From assembly GCA_020849075.1 (NCBI GenBank), contig JADLGZ010000235.1, forward strand, positions 1-12,298: DNA of 12,298 nucleotides, given 5' to 3'. The position numbers were made by a program, and so were the translations under genes. The notes beneath the pieces were generated by a model that saw only the letters and a list, made by a program, of their open reading frames with translations, did not search any database and was not told where the DNA came from. Positions within the stretch are counted from its first letter, which is position 1. Each line of letters starts with the position of its first letter. This document shows positions 1 to 7,049 of this stretch, one piece after another. The stretch comes from Fimbriimonadaceae bacterium (GTDB lineage Bacteria > Armatimonadota > Fimbriimonadia > Fimbriimonadales > Fimbriimonadaceae).

Positions 1-1
1 A

Positions 2-343
2 GTCGCCATGCTACCGATTGCCGACCGACATGTTCAATACGCCCAAGAGATCGCGGCAATTCTCCAAGGTCATCCAAGCCACGGCTACCAAGCCAATGGC
101 GAAGTCACGTGGCCACCCATTACGGCGAAATCGCAGTGCCGCTTTAGGGTTTTCGTTGACGACAGCCGCGAAACACTAGGCAAGAAGATTCGCGAAAATC
201 AACGGTCTAAGGTGCCCTACATGCTGATCTGTGGCGACAAAGATATGGAAGGTGGCACCGTCGGGGTCCGACACCGTGAACAGGGTGACCTCGGTCCTAT
301 GAAGATTGAGGACGTGATTGCACGGTTGAACGCCGAGGTCTGA
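2..343 (+). CDS. thrS: Threonyl-tRNA synthetase, C-terminal end (partial)
   Basis: This is the anticodon-binding end of the cytoplasmic enzyme that charges tRNA-Thr. The frame is open to the left edge (codon phase 2), so the ATG at 8 is probably internal and the true start lies outside the window. Recognition rests on the PIADRH motif, the KIRENQRSKVPYMLICGDKD stretch, and the GTVGVRHREQGDLG segment, which match the ThrRS C-terminus (E. coli has KIREH..RRVPYMLVCGDKE and DLGSM). The protein ends a few residues earlier than E. coli ThrRS. Between the first helix (YAQEIAAIL) and the strand before VDDSRETLG there are about 22 more residues than in E. coli, an apparent lineage-specific insertion at about nt 68-139. 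A tRNA gene follows 35 nt downstream. The family call is firm; the rest of the enzyme is not visible. Confidence 0.93.
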   Translation, partial: VAMLPIADRHVQYAQEIAAILQGHPSHGYQANGEVTWPPITAKSQCRFRVFVDDSRETLGKKIRENQRSKVPYMLICGDKDMEGGTVGVRHREQGDLGPMKIEDVIARLNAEV

Positions 344-378
344 GCCCGGCGCTTCGCGGTAAACTGTTTGCCTCGCGC

Positions 379-454
<76 letters not shown>

Positions 455-507
455 AACGCCGGATATCCGTGCCACCTCAGACGCGCACCCCCTGGGGATG
501 CCACAAT

Positions 508-1356
508 ATGGGCATGGCGAGACTCCTCGCGATCCTTCTTCCCATTCTCCTCTTGTTGGGTTGCGAGTCAACCCCGACTCACGGCGGAACCCTGCGGACC
601 AAGCAAGTGCGGACCGTTGTCAGTCTCAGCCCAAGTACCACGGAGATATTGTCCTTGTACTTCCCGGGCATCAAGATTGTCGGTCGCACTGCGAGTTGTG
701 ACTACCCTGACACAGTCAAAACGATTCCCGTGATGGCCGGAGTCAAACCAGACTACGAAGCCATCGCAAGAGTTCGCCCCGACTTGGTCATTTACGATGC
801 CGACCTCTACAACTCTGCCGACATCGAAAAGCTAAGGCAACTCAAAATTGAAACCTATGCATTCCGGGCCAAGAGTCTCGATGGGTTCATTGAGGAGTTG
901 TACAAGCTCGCCTCCAAGCTTGGGGGCGAAACAGAAATTTCCGAACTCATTGACCGGATCATGGTTGACAAGATTGGCAACAATAGCGACTCGGCTACAA
1001 AGAGGCGGGTTATGGTTGTCCTTGGCGGGCCTGGAGAACACATGGTCGCCGGCACCAAGAGCTTACAAGCTGATATGGTCCGTTGGGCTGGCTTTGAACC
1101 CATCGGCCCGGAGGCCGATAAGTTTGTGCCAGCAAACATAGAGAGCATCCTCGCGATGAAGCCGGATGCGTTTGTTGTGGCGGGGGACCCGAAGTTCATC
1201 TTGGAAGACCCGCGCCTGAAGGCATTGCCCGCGATTGCGAATAAGCGCGTCGCCGAGATCAATGACCAAAGCCTGATCTTGAGAGCCGGCGGACGCGTAG
1301 ATGTGTTGTTGCAAAACTTACGACCAGCGGTCGAAGGTTTGTTTGTAGGTAGATAA
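508..1356 (+). CDS. BtuF-like periplasmic substrate-binding lipoprotein (Peripla_BP_2)
   Basis: Probable lipid-anchored binding protein of the cobalamin/iron-siderophore ABC importer class, 282 aa. From the ATG at 508 it has a lipoprotein signal: MGMARLL, a Leu/Ile-rich core, then lipobox LLGC with Cys19 as the lipidation site. A GTG at 469 would add 13 polar residues before this signal, and the ATG at 514 is a weaker alternative; 508 has GGGGA 9 nt upstream. The mature part shows the family pattern: RTVVSLSPSTTEIL (about 35-48), a GRTASCDYP segment (59-67) like BtuF, RVRPDLVIYDADLYN (first lobe), and in the second lobe ESILAMKPDAFVV and an RAGGRVDVLLQNL C-terminal helix. Ligand is unproven: cobalamin is the best guess from DYP and overall likeness, but heme or siderophore is possible. 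No permease or ATPase gene is in the window. mtnP starts 2 nt after the stop. Confidence 0.85.
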   Translation: MGMARLLAILLPILLLLGCESTPTHGGTLRTKQVRTVVSLSPSTTEILSLYFPGIKIVGRTASCDYPDTVKTIPVMAGVKPDYEAIARVRPDLVIYDADLYNSADIEKLRQLKIETYAFRAKSLDGFIEELYKLASKLGGETEISELIDRIMVDKIGNNSDSATKRRVMVVLGGPGEHMVAGTKSLQADMVRWAGFEPIGPEADKFVPANIESILAMKPDAFVVAGDPKFILEDPRLKALPAIANKRVAEINDQSLILRAGGRVDVLLQNLRPAVEGLFVGR

Positions 1357-1358
1357 GT

Positions 1359-2198
1359 ATGAGCATTGCAGAAATTGGAGTATTTGGCGGTTCGGGCTTT
1401 TATAGCCTCCTTGAAAGTGTCACCGAAGTGAAGGTCGACACCCCCTACGGTGCACCGAGCGATAGCGTCTTTGTCGCCGATGTAGCTGGACGCAAAGTGG
1501 CGTTCCTACCTAGACATGGACGCCGGCACACACTTCCACCTCACAAAGTCCCCTATCGCGCCAACGTTTGGGCGATGAAGCAACTCGGCGTGAAGGCAGT
1601 CATCAGCCCCTGCGCTGCGGGCTCGCTTCAAGCTCACGTTGCCCCTGAACACTTTGTCGTCTGTGACCAGTTTGTGGATCGCACAAGCGGTCGGGCCGAT
1701 ACCTTTTATGATGGGCCGATCGTGACGCACGTTTCGCCCGCTAACATGTACAATCCGACCCTCCGAAAGATCGCGATCGAAGCGATAAAGAAGAATGGAA
1801 TTACCGTCCATGAGAAAGGCACCGTCGTCGTCATCCAGGGCCCGCGATTCAGCACAACCTCAGAGAGCCTCTGGTTCCACAACCAAGGTTGGGAAGTCAT
1901 CAACATGACCCAATATCCCGAGGCTTATCTCTGTCATGAGCTTGGGATGTCTGTGGTCAACATTTCGCTGATCACTGATTATGATAGTGGCGTTCACGCT
2001 GGAGCTGAGGCGGTCAATGCCCACAGCGTGCTTGAAGTCTTCCAACGCAATAGCGAACGAATCCGCCAAGTCGTGTTGGATATGGTCGAGATGATGCCGC
2101 CTAACCTTGAGGAGTTGGAAGGGGCGAAGCATCTGGAATGGACACGTGGTGATGGACACGCTACCTCTAGCCTCGATATCCGTCTTTATAACCAGTGA
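1359..2198 (+). CDS. mtnP: S-methyl-5'-thioadenosine phosphorylase
   Basis: Cytosolic purine nucleoside phosphorylase-family enzyme. It cleaves methylthioadenosine, the by-product of polyamine and other SAM-using reactions, to adenine and 5-methylthioribose-1-phosphate, feeding methionine salvage. At 279 aa it is close to the size of human MTAP (283). Visible motifs are the phosphate-binding GGSG (10-13), PRHGRRHTLPPHKVPYRAN (51-69), QFVDRTSGRADTFYDG (104-119), GPRFST (161-166), INMTQYPEA (181-189) for ribose/base contacts, and TDYD (206-209), whose Asp residues contact the adenine 6-amino group and favour MTA over 6-oxopurines. The inosine-preferring relative (MTIP) cannot be fully excluded without alignment. 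The ATG at 1359 has AGGT 8 nt upstream. Its stop overlaps the GTG of the HEAT-repeat gene. No other methionine-salvage gene (mtnA, mtnB and so on) is visible here. Confidence 0.93.
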   Translation: MSIAEIGVFGGSGFYSLLESVTEVKVDTPYGAPSDSVFVADVAGRKVAFLPRHGRRHTLPPHKVPYRANVWAMKQLGVKAVISPCAAGSLQAHVAPEHFVVCDQFVDRTSGRADTFYDGPIVTHVSPANMYNPTLRKIAIEAIKKNGITVHEKGTVVVIQGPRFSTTSESLWFHNQGWEVINMTQYPEAYLCHELGMSVVNISLITDYDSGVHAGAEAVNAHSVLEVFQRNSERIRQVVLDMVEMMPPNLEELEGAKHLEWTRGDGHATSSLDIRLYNQ

Positions 2199-4204
2199 CT
2201 CCTTCTTTTCGTTTTGCTCTGCTCCCGCTTGCCTTGGCCAGCGCTGGTGCCCATGCTCAAACACCGTGGAAAACCTTGGTTTGGGTATCCACGCGAGCTA
2301 CGGTGGTCACCGATTCCAACGGTATTCGACAGGATCGGTTCTTCATCAATGACCCCGAAATGGATCGCATTCGCGAGGCTCTTGACCTGTTCGAGAAATC
2401 GGCAGAAGCTGAATCGGGCGGTGCATTGGACATTCAGATTGACCTGAAAACGGATGCCACCCCCTTCTATCGCTTACCGAGTCAGGCGGTGGATCCGTTA
2501 GTCAGCTCCATCCAAACCCGCTTCAATGAGGCCAGTTTTGAGTCTGACGACAAGTCCTTTCGGGGCCCGTATTCGGGGGTGATGATTGTGGATCCACAGC
2601 CAGGCTCTTGGGCGGAAGGCTCCCCCTTACGCAAGAAGAATCCGGTCATTTCCATGCGGTTCGGAACCCCCGTTGGGTTCCTTTCCCTCCTACCGACCAA
2701 TGGAGGATCGGGAACCGCCGCTGTCGCGGACGACTTTCTTGCTCTTTGGCGCGGTGAAGTTGCCTTGAAGTCCGGAGTCGAAGGTCGGGTGACAGACTGG
2801 AAGACGGTGCCGGCGCCAGGAAGTGTGTTCTGGCCAAAGGCTCAAACCGGGACTCCCATCAGTGCGTTCAAGCCGCTCGAACCGACGGGACTCGGTTTGT
2901 TTGGTGAAGTCACCAGCGGCGAGACTGAAAACGGTCCGACGATCAAGGTGATGGTCAACTCAGGTCCTAGAGAGGGGCAATTTCTATTGCAAGACGGCCT
3001 TGGTGTTGACCTCGGGACCACTCCTCTTCTCGAGTTCTGGATGCGAACGACTGCGATTGATCCTCTGGAGCTCAGGCTCGGAAGCGAGCGAGTTGCGATC
3101 GGCTGGTACCCCGGCGCAACTCACTGGATTGAACCTACTCGCGATGGGAAGTGGCAGAAGTTCACGGTCGGACTTGGGGCCGGAAAGGTCGAGACAATCG
3201 TGCTGGGCGTCCCCGATGCCACGCGCTCGCAGGAAAACATGCAATACGGCGTCCGAGAGTTTGAGATTGCCGGTATACGATTTTTCAAGGGAGATGCTCC
3301 ACTGACGTCAGCGACACCAGCAGATGAATCCCTCCGTATTGCCCTAGCTTCGGGATCGGTTGCCGATTGCGAGGCCGCCCTTTCCAACCCCGCATCGAGC
3401 GTCAAGTTGGCCGCCCTCTATCGTCTTGCTGTTGGACCTAACGCTCCTACAAGCGAGGGTTTCAAGCGACTGGTGGAGTTGAGCAAGAACCCGGATCCCA
3501 TGGTCGCAGTTTATGCGATCCGCGCCTTGTCGAGAAGCCAAACCCCTGAAGCAGCGGAAGCCTTAAAGTACAACCTTGAGGTGGGCCCCTTTGAGCATAG
3601 CCGTTTGGGTGCTGCGTGGGCGATGGGCGAAGTCGGCACCGAGGCGACCACCCCGCTTCTTGCGACCATGCTCACGGCTCGCGAATGGCGGAGCCGCCTC
3701 GCGGGAATCGAGGCCCTTGCCAAGTTCCCGACCCGCGAAAACATTATCATCATGTTGGCCATGTTGCCTGACCCTGAACCCGAGAACCGGCGGGCCATCT
3801 GCCAAGGGGTGGATCTCAAAATGGACCTCGCGAATCGTCGGCTCCTATTCATGGCGGTCAATGACCCAGTAGAAGAGGTGCGTATCGCAGCCTACCGGAA
3901 TCTCCTCACCAATGGGCTTGACGAGTTCCGCGCGGAAGCAATGAAAGGAGTTCGCGAAGAAAGCCCATACGTTCGTTGCGAAGTGCTCCGAACGATGAGC
4001 AACAAGCCCGATGCCGCTTATCGCCGATATATTTTGATCGGGCTTAGTGACAAGGACCCACGAGTTCGATACACCGCGATCGAAGCGCTGGGGAAACAGC
4101 CGGGTGACATCCACCGAGAAGAGCTCGAAAGTGTCCTTCAAGACCCCGATGAGGAAGTTCGCAAGGCCGCTATCGCCCTCGCCAAAGCCCGAGGCATCCA
4201 GTGA
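2195..4204 (+). CDS. Secreted HEAT-repeat protein with uncharacterised N-terminal half
   Basis: A 669-aa exported protein. The GTG start gives a standard Sec signal peptide, MTPSFRFALLPLALASAGA with a likely cut after AHA (residue 21, before QTPW). Residues about 25-230 match no family I know and contain a conspicuous GVMIVDPQPGSWAEGSP stretch. Residues about 240-365 look like a beta-sandwich or carbohydrate-binding-type module (LLEFWMRTTAID, GKWQKFTVGLG, FEIAGIRFFKGD); this is inference from pattern only. From about 378 to the end are roughly eight or nine degenerate HEAT repeats, clearest as NPDPMVAVYAIRALSR, DPVEEVRIAAYRNLL, ESPYVRCEVLRTM, DPRVRYTAIEALGKQ and DPDEEVRKAAIALAKARG. HEAT arrays are protein-binding scaffolds; the partner here is unknown. 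It overlaps mtnP upstream and rpiB downstream by GTGA, so translation is probably coupled to both, although its neighbours are cytosolic enzymes. I see no Shine-Dalgarno before its GTG. Confidence 0.9.
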   Translation: MTPSFRFALLPLALASAGAHAQTPWKTLVWVSTRATVVTDSNGIRQDRFFINDPEMDRIREALDLFEKSAEAESGGALDIQIDLKTDATPFYRLPSQAVDPLVSSIQTRFNEASFESDDKSFRGPYSGVMIVDPQPGSWAEGSPLRKKNPVISMRFGTPVGFLSLLPTNGGSGTAAVADDFLALWRGEVALKSGVEGRVTDWKTVPAPGSVFWPKAQTGTPISAFKPLEPTGLGLFGEVTSGETENGPTIKVMVNSGPREGQFLLQDGLGVDLGTTPLLEFWMRTTAIDPLELRLGSERVAIGWYPGATHWIEPTRDGKWQKFTVGLGAGKVETIVLGVPDATRSQENMQYGVREFEIAGIRFFKGDAPLTSATPADESLRIALASGSVADCEAALSNPASSVKLAALYRLAVGPNAPTSEGFKRLVELSKNPDPMVAVYAIRALSRSQTPEAAEALKYNLEVGPFEHSRLGAAWAMGEVGTEATTPLLATMLTAREWRSRLAGIEALAKFPTRENIIIMLAMLPDPEPENRRAICQGVDLKMDLANRRLLFMAVNDPVEEVRIAAYRNLLTNGLDEFRAEAMKGVREESPYVRCEVLRTMSNKPDAAYRRYILIGLSDKDPRVRYTAIEALGKQPGDIHREELESVLQDPDEEVRKAAIALAKARGIQ

Positions 4205-4641
4205 GACTAGCTTTTGGAAGTGATCACGCTGGTTACTCCCTCCGCACTAAGCTGGAAGACTCCTGTCGAAAAGCAGGGCATGAAACGCAATCGTATGGGG
4301 CCATGAGCGAGGATGCATACGACTACCCCATCGCCGCGGACCAAGTGTGCCACGCTCTATTGAACGACCGCGCCGATTTGGGGATTGTAATCTGTGGCAG
4401 CGGCATAGGCGTTAGTATTCGGGCCAACCGCTATCGGGGCATTCGTTGTGCCCTCTGCACCTCGGTTGAGTTGGCCCATCTGGCCCGGCTCCACAACCAT
4501 GCTAATGTCTTGGCTCTGGGACAACGCACCACAGAACCGGAGCTAGCCAACCAGATCCTCAGAGAGTTTCTGTTGACGCAGCCTGACGGCGCGGAGCGAC
4601 ATGTACGGCGGATCCAAGAGTTGGATGCCGATGTCCACTAG
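4201..4641 (+). CDS. rpiB: Ribose-5-phosphate isomerase B
   Basis: Cytosolic RpiB/LacAB-family isomerase interconverting ribose 5-phosphate and ribulose 5-phosphate in the pentose phosphate pathway. At 146 aa it has the usual length. The GTG start overlaps the previous stop (GTGA), with a GAGG 6 nt upstream. Active-site residues known from the family are present: Asp8-His9 in GSDHAGY, Tyr42 in DYP, Cys65 as catalytic base in the ICGSGIG loop (64-70), His98-Asn99, Arg109, Arg133 and Arg137. Cys at 65 places it with the E. coli-type rather than the Glu-type mycobacterial enzymes. One oddity: the residue after the His-Asn pair, normally Asp (HNDAN), is His100 here (HNHAN). An allose-6-phosphate or other aldose-phosphate specificity is possible; ribose 5-phosphate is the default expectation. 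Confidence 0.93.
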   Translation: MRLAFGSDHAGYSLRTKLEDSCRKAGHETQSYGAMSEDAYDYPIAADQVCHALLNDRADLGIVICGSGIGVSIRANRYRGIRCALCTSVELAHLARLHNHANVLALGQRTTEPELANQILREFLLTQPDGAERHVRRIQELDADVH

Positions 4642-4650
4642 GTTGCGCTA

Positions 4651-5736
4651 ATGAGTCTCACCCACGACCGGGTTCGAGACCACATTTTGCAGTTCGGCTG
4701 GAACAGCACATGCTTCCAAGTAGTTAACCCAGGGATAACGCATTGGTGGAGTTCCGATAGCTCGGTACTAATAGGCTATGTTCTTGTTGGGCGCATTGCT
4801 GTCGTGGCGGGAGCCCCCATTTGCCTTCTCGCTGACCTTGAGAAAGGGATCAGCGAATGGGAAGCCTTTGTAGTCTCTCAAGGCTGGGACACTTGCTATT
4901 TTGGAGCAGAAGAAAGACTTCAAGGACTCCTCAAGAATCGAGGTGGCTACACTTCAATTATCCTTGGAAGTCAACCGGAATGGACACCTGAGTCATTTAC
5001 GCAACGCATTCAGGAAACAAAATCCCTTCGCGCCCAAGTAAGCCGGGCCAGAAATCACGGCGTCACCGTTTGTGAATGGGAAGTCGAGCATGCGGAGTCA
5101 CACCCAGCCCTCCAGAGTGTGCTGGCAGAGTGGTTATCCGAACGGGGATTACCGACCCTTGGATTTCTTGTCGAGCCCAACACCCTCGATAGCCTGAAGG
5201 GGCGGAGGATCTTCGTGGCGGAGCGAAATGGTGCCCCCGTTGCCTTTACGACCTTATGCCCAGCAACCGGCCGTGAAGGATGGTTGACGGAGCAATTTGT
5301 CCGATCAAGTCGGGCACCCAACGGGACCGTTGAGGCCCTTCTTAACCTTGCTGCTCGCACGGTAGCCGAAAGCGGAGATAAGTTCTTCACGATGGGAATC
5401 GTGCCCCTACTAGTTGGACAAGGGGTGCTTCATCAAGATCCACGATGGCTAGCCCTTCTACGAGCATGGGCGAAGGCGCATTACCGTCGATTCTACAATT
5501 TTCGAGGACTCATGGAGTTCAAGAGCAAGTTCCGTCCCGATCGCTGGACTCCGGTCCTAGTCGTGGTCCGAGGATCACGATTTCGATGGCGGCACCTCCG
5601 GGCTGTAGCGAGAGCCTTCACCAAAGTTGAGCCAGAGGTAGCCCTTGTTCAAGGCATTATTCGCGCGGGTAAGAAGGAACTACACGCTGCCATATCAAGA
5701 CTCAAAAAAACGTCGGTAACCGCCATTCGTCCCTAG
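4651..5736 (+). CDS. LPG_synthase_C (DUF2156) family protein, MprF catalytic-domain-like
   Basis: A 361-aa protein resembling the C-terminal synthase domain of MprF/LysX-type aminoacyl-phosphatidylglycerol synthases, which move an amino acid from aminoacyl-tRNA to a lipid and fold as two GNAT-like halves. Support: an N-terminal half with the ITHWWSSDSSVLIGYVLVGR pattern (29-48), a second half with WLTEQFVRSSRAPNGTVEAL (211-230), and the family hallmark RRFYNFRGLMEFKSKFRPD (279-297) followed by WTPVLVVV. It has no transmembrane flippase domain and no obvious signal peptide, so it is a stand-alone soluble or peripherally bound synthase. The last 50 residues are basic, which would suit contact with anionic membrane lipid. 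Substrate is unknown; other GNAT-type acyl or aminoacyl transfer is possible. It starts 9 nt after rpiB with a weak ribosome site, probably in the same transcript. Confidence 0.82.
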   Translation: MSLTHDRVRDHILQFGWNSTCFQVVNPGITHWWSSDSSVLIGYVLVGRIAVVAGAPICLLADLEKGISEWEAFVVSQGWDTCYFGAEERLQGLLKNRGGYTSIILGSQPEWTPESFTQRIQETKSLRAQVSRARNHGVTVCEWEVEHAESHPALQSVLAEWLSERGLPTLGFLVEPNTLDSLKGRRIFVAERNGAPVAFTTLCPATGREGWLTEQFVRSSRAPNGTVEALLNLAARTVAESGDKFFTMGIVPLLVGQGVLHQDPRWLALLRAWAKAHYRRFYNFRGLMEFKSKFRPDRWTPVLVVVRGSRFRWRHLRAVARAFTKVEPEVALVQGIIRAGKKELHAAISRLKKTSVTAIRP

Positions 5737-5765
5737 CCTGTGGAACAGAGAGTAGGACACGATTG

Positions 5766-5771
5766 TATTAT
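5766..5771 (+). promoter_or_regulatory. Possible -10 element for the S41 pair
   Basis: TATTAT lies 18 nt before the ATG at 5790, in the 53-nt gap after the DUF2156 gene, which is the largest gap within the 469-8308 plus-strand run. It differs from the TATAAT consensus at one position. No credible -35 hexamer sits 16-19 nt upstream, so this is only a weak candidate for a separate start of transcription for the two S41 genes. Confidence 0.25.
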
Positions 5772-5789
5772 AGAGAGTAGTAAAGATTC

Positions 5790-7049
5790 ATGAAGATTTG
5801 GCCGGTAATCGTTGGAGCATTGGTGCTTGGAGCTGGATTCGGAGGGACCCAAGTTCGAAGGAAACTGGAAATGGGTCCGCCAGTACAAGACACTCTGACC
5901 GCCACAACCGATCAGAAGAAGCTCCTTGCCTCCACTACCAACGTCCCCAGTTCGAATGAGTCGGACTTCTTCTACGAACTTCTGACTGTAATTAAACAGA
6001 ACTACGTCGACCCCGTTGACGACGAACAAAAGCTCGCGATTGGAGCGGTGCGAGGAATGGTGAATAGCCTCGCCGATCCCAATGTCCAGTACCTAAACGA
6101 CAAGCAATTCCCTGCCTTCGAACGAGCCATGAAGGGCGAGTTTGAGGGGATTGGAGTAGAGCTAAGGCTGGTCTACGACAAGGACCAACTGCAGAAGTTC
6201 CATGCCGCCCAAGATAAGCTCGCAGATTGGAACGCCAATGGCCGCAAGGATGTGGATGGGAAGCTGGAAGAGCTACCCTCACTGGAAAGTGGAGGGCTGA
6301 TCCCAGATGTCGTCGTCTCATCCGTTATGCCAGGTTCGCCCGCTGAGAAAGCCGGCTTGAAGCCCGGCGATCAAATTGATGGCGTTGACGGAAAGTGGTC
6401 CATCAGCCGAAGCGAAGTCCTCGAGCTAAACCGGGCCTTCGAGCGAATGCGTCTTGGCAGCACAGAGCGAGATGCCTATCTGAAGCTTCGCGAGAAATAC
6501 ATCAAGCGGTCCGATAATGCGATTCCCGCAACGCGACTTATTGAAAGACTTACCGCCGGCACGGAAGGGTCAGTCAAGCTTGTTTGGAAGTCAGCTGGCA
6601 AACCGGCCCAGACCGCCACAGTTGCCAAAGCTCTCACTACCGTCAAACCTCTGATTGGAGAGAGATTGTTTTTCATAAAGGGAGTGGCTAACGAAGTAAG
6701 TGGCACTACAGTTTTTGACCTTCGTGGAAGCGGCTTCGGTGACTTCTCAGCCATGAAAGAGGCTCTCAGCAAGCTCTTGCCTACAGGAGACTATGGACGT
6801 CTTTCGAAGGAAAACAAGCCGTTTCATGTTGAGGGTACGGGGAACTTGGCACCTACCCTAACTTTGCGCGTGGATTCCACAACCACCGGGGCGGCTCGCT
6901 TCTTTGCGGCCGTTCTCAAGTCCGCCGGAAGGGCGAAGTTGGAAGGGGACCTTGGCCCAGATCCCATTCTCGCGTATGACACCATCACGGTTCAAGGTGG
7001 TACGGCCTACATTCTTCCCACGGCCAGCTACACAGGAGACACTAAGTGA
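5790..7049 (+). CDS. S41 (CtpA-like) pseudoprotease with PDZ domain
   Basis: A 419-aa paralogue of C-terminal processing proteases, lacking the catalytic residues. Layout: an N-terminal signal or membrane anchor (about 4-19, VIVGALVLGAGFGG after MKIWP), the S41 N-terminal helical part (FFYELLTVIKQNYVDPV, 60-76), a PDZ domain (FEGIGVEL at 118-125; SSVMPGSPAEKAGLKPGDQI at 177-196), and the S41 core (TTVFDLRGSGFGDF, 306-319). Where active enzymes read SASAAE, this one reads TTGAAR: the Ser position is Gly367. The position 25 residues later, where the catalytic Lys should be, is Pro392. The PDZ region is also enlarged by two insertions (about 130-170 and 205-250). It is an intact, in-frame gene whose stop overlaps the start of the active paralogue, so a structural or regulatory role (substrate presentation, scaffold or inhibitor) is more likely than decay. 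Assignment is by direct comparison with the next gene. Confidence 0.85.
   Translation: MKIWPVIVGALVLGAGFGGTQVRRKLEMGPPVQDTLTATTDQKKLLASTTNVPSSNESDFFYELLTVIKQNYVDPVDDEQKLAIGAVRGMVNSLADPNVQYLNDKQFPAFERAMKGEFEGIGVELRLVYDKDQLQKFHAAQDKLADWNANGRKDVDGKLEELPSLESGGLIPDVVVSSVMPGSPAEKAGLKPGDQIDGVDGKWSISRSEVLELNRAFERMRLGSTERDAYLKLREKYIKRSDNAIPATRLIERLTAGTEGSVKLVWKSAGKPAQTATVAKALTTVKPLIGERLFFIKGVANEVSGTTVFDLRGSGFGDFSAMKEALSKLLPTGDYGRLSKENKPFHVEGTGNLAPTLTLRVDSTTTGAARFFAAVLKSAGRAKLEGDLGPDPILAYDTITVQGGTAYILPTASYTGDTK
7034..7038 (+). promoter_or_regulatory. Ribosome binding site fixing the GTG start of the active S41 gene
   Basis: AGGAG lies inside the last codons of the pseudoprotease gene, 7 nt before the GTG at 7046. 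The ATG at 7055 would be 16 nt away, so the Shine-Dalgarno sequence favours GTG 7046 and the GTGA overlap over the later ATG. Confidence 0.65.

Noticed and set aside
326..365. Promoter for tRNA-Trp from TTGAAC (326) and TAAACT (360)
   Set aside because: The spacer would be 28 nt, far outside the usual 16-19.
460..469. CGGATATCCG perfect palindrome just after tRNA-Trp
   Set aside because: It is only 10 bp, has no loop or U-tract, and no second copy was noticed in the window, so it supports neither a terminator nor an operator.
469..507. Longer BtuF-like protein starting at GTG 469
   Set aside because: It would put 13 polar residues before the lipoprotein signal; the ATG at 508 gives a normal short signal with a lipobox.
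6222..6260. EF-hand or dockerin-type calcium loop in the pseudoprotease insert
   Set aside because: The DxNxNG start is suggestive, but the position-12 acidic residue is missing (Gly instead) and there is no second copy, so a calcium site is not supported.
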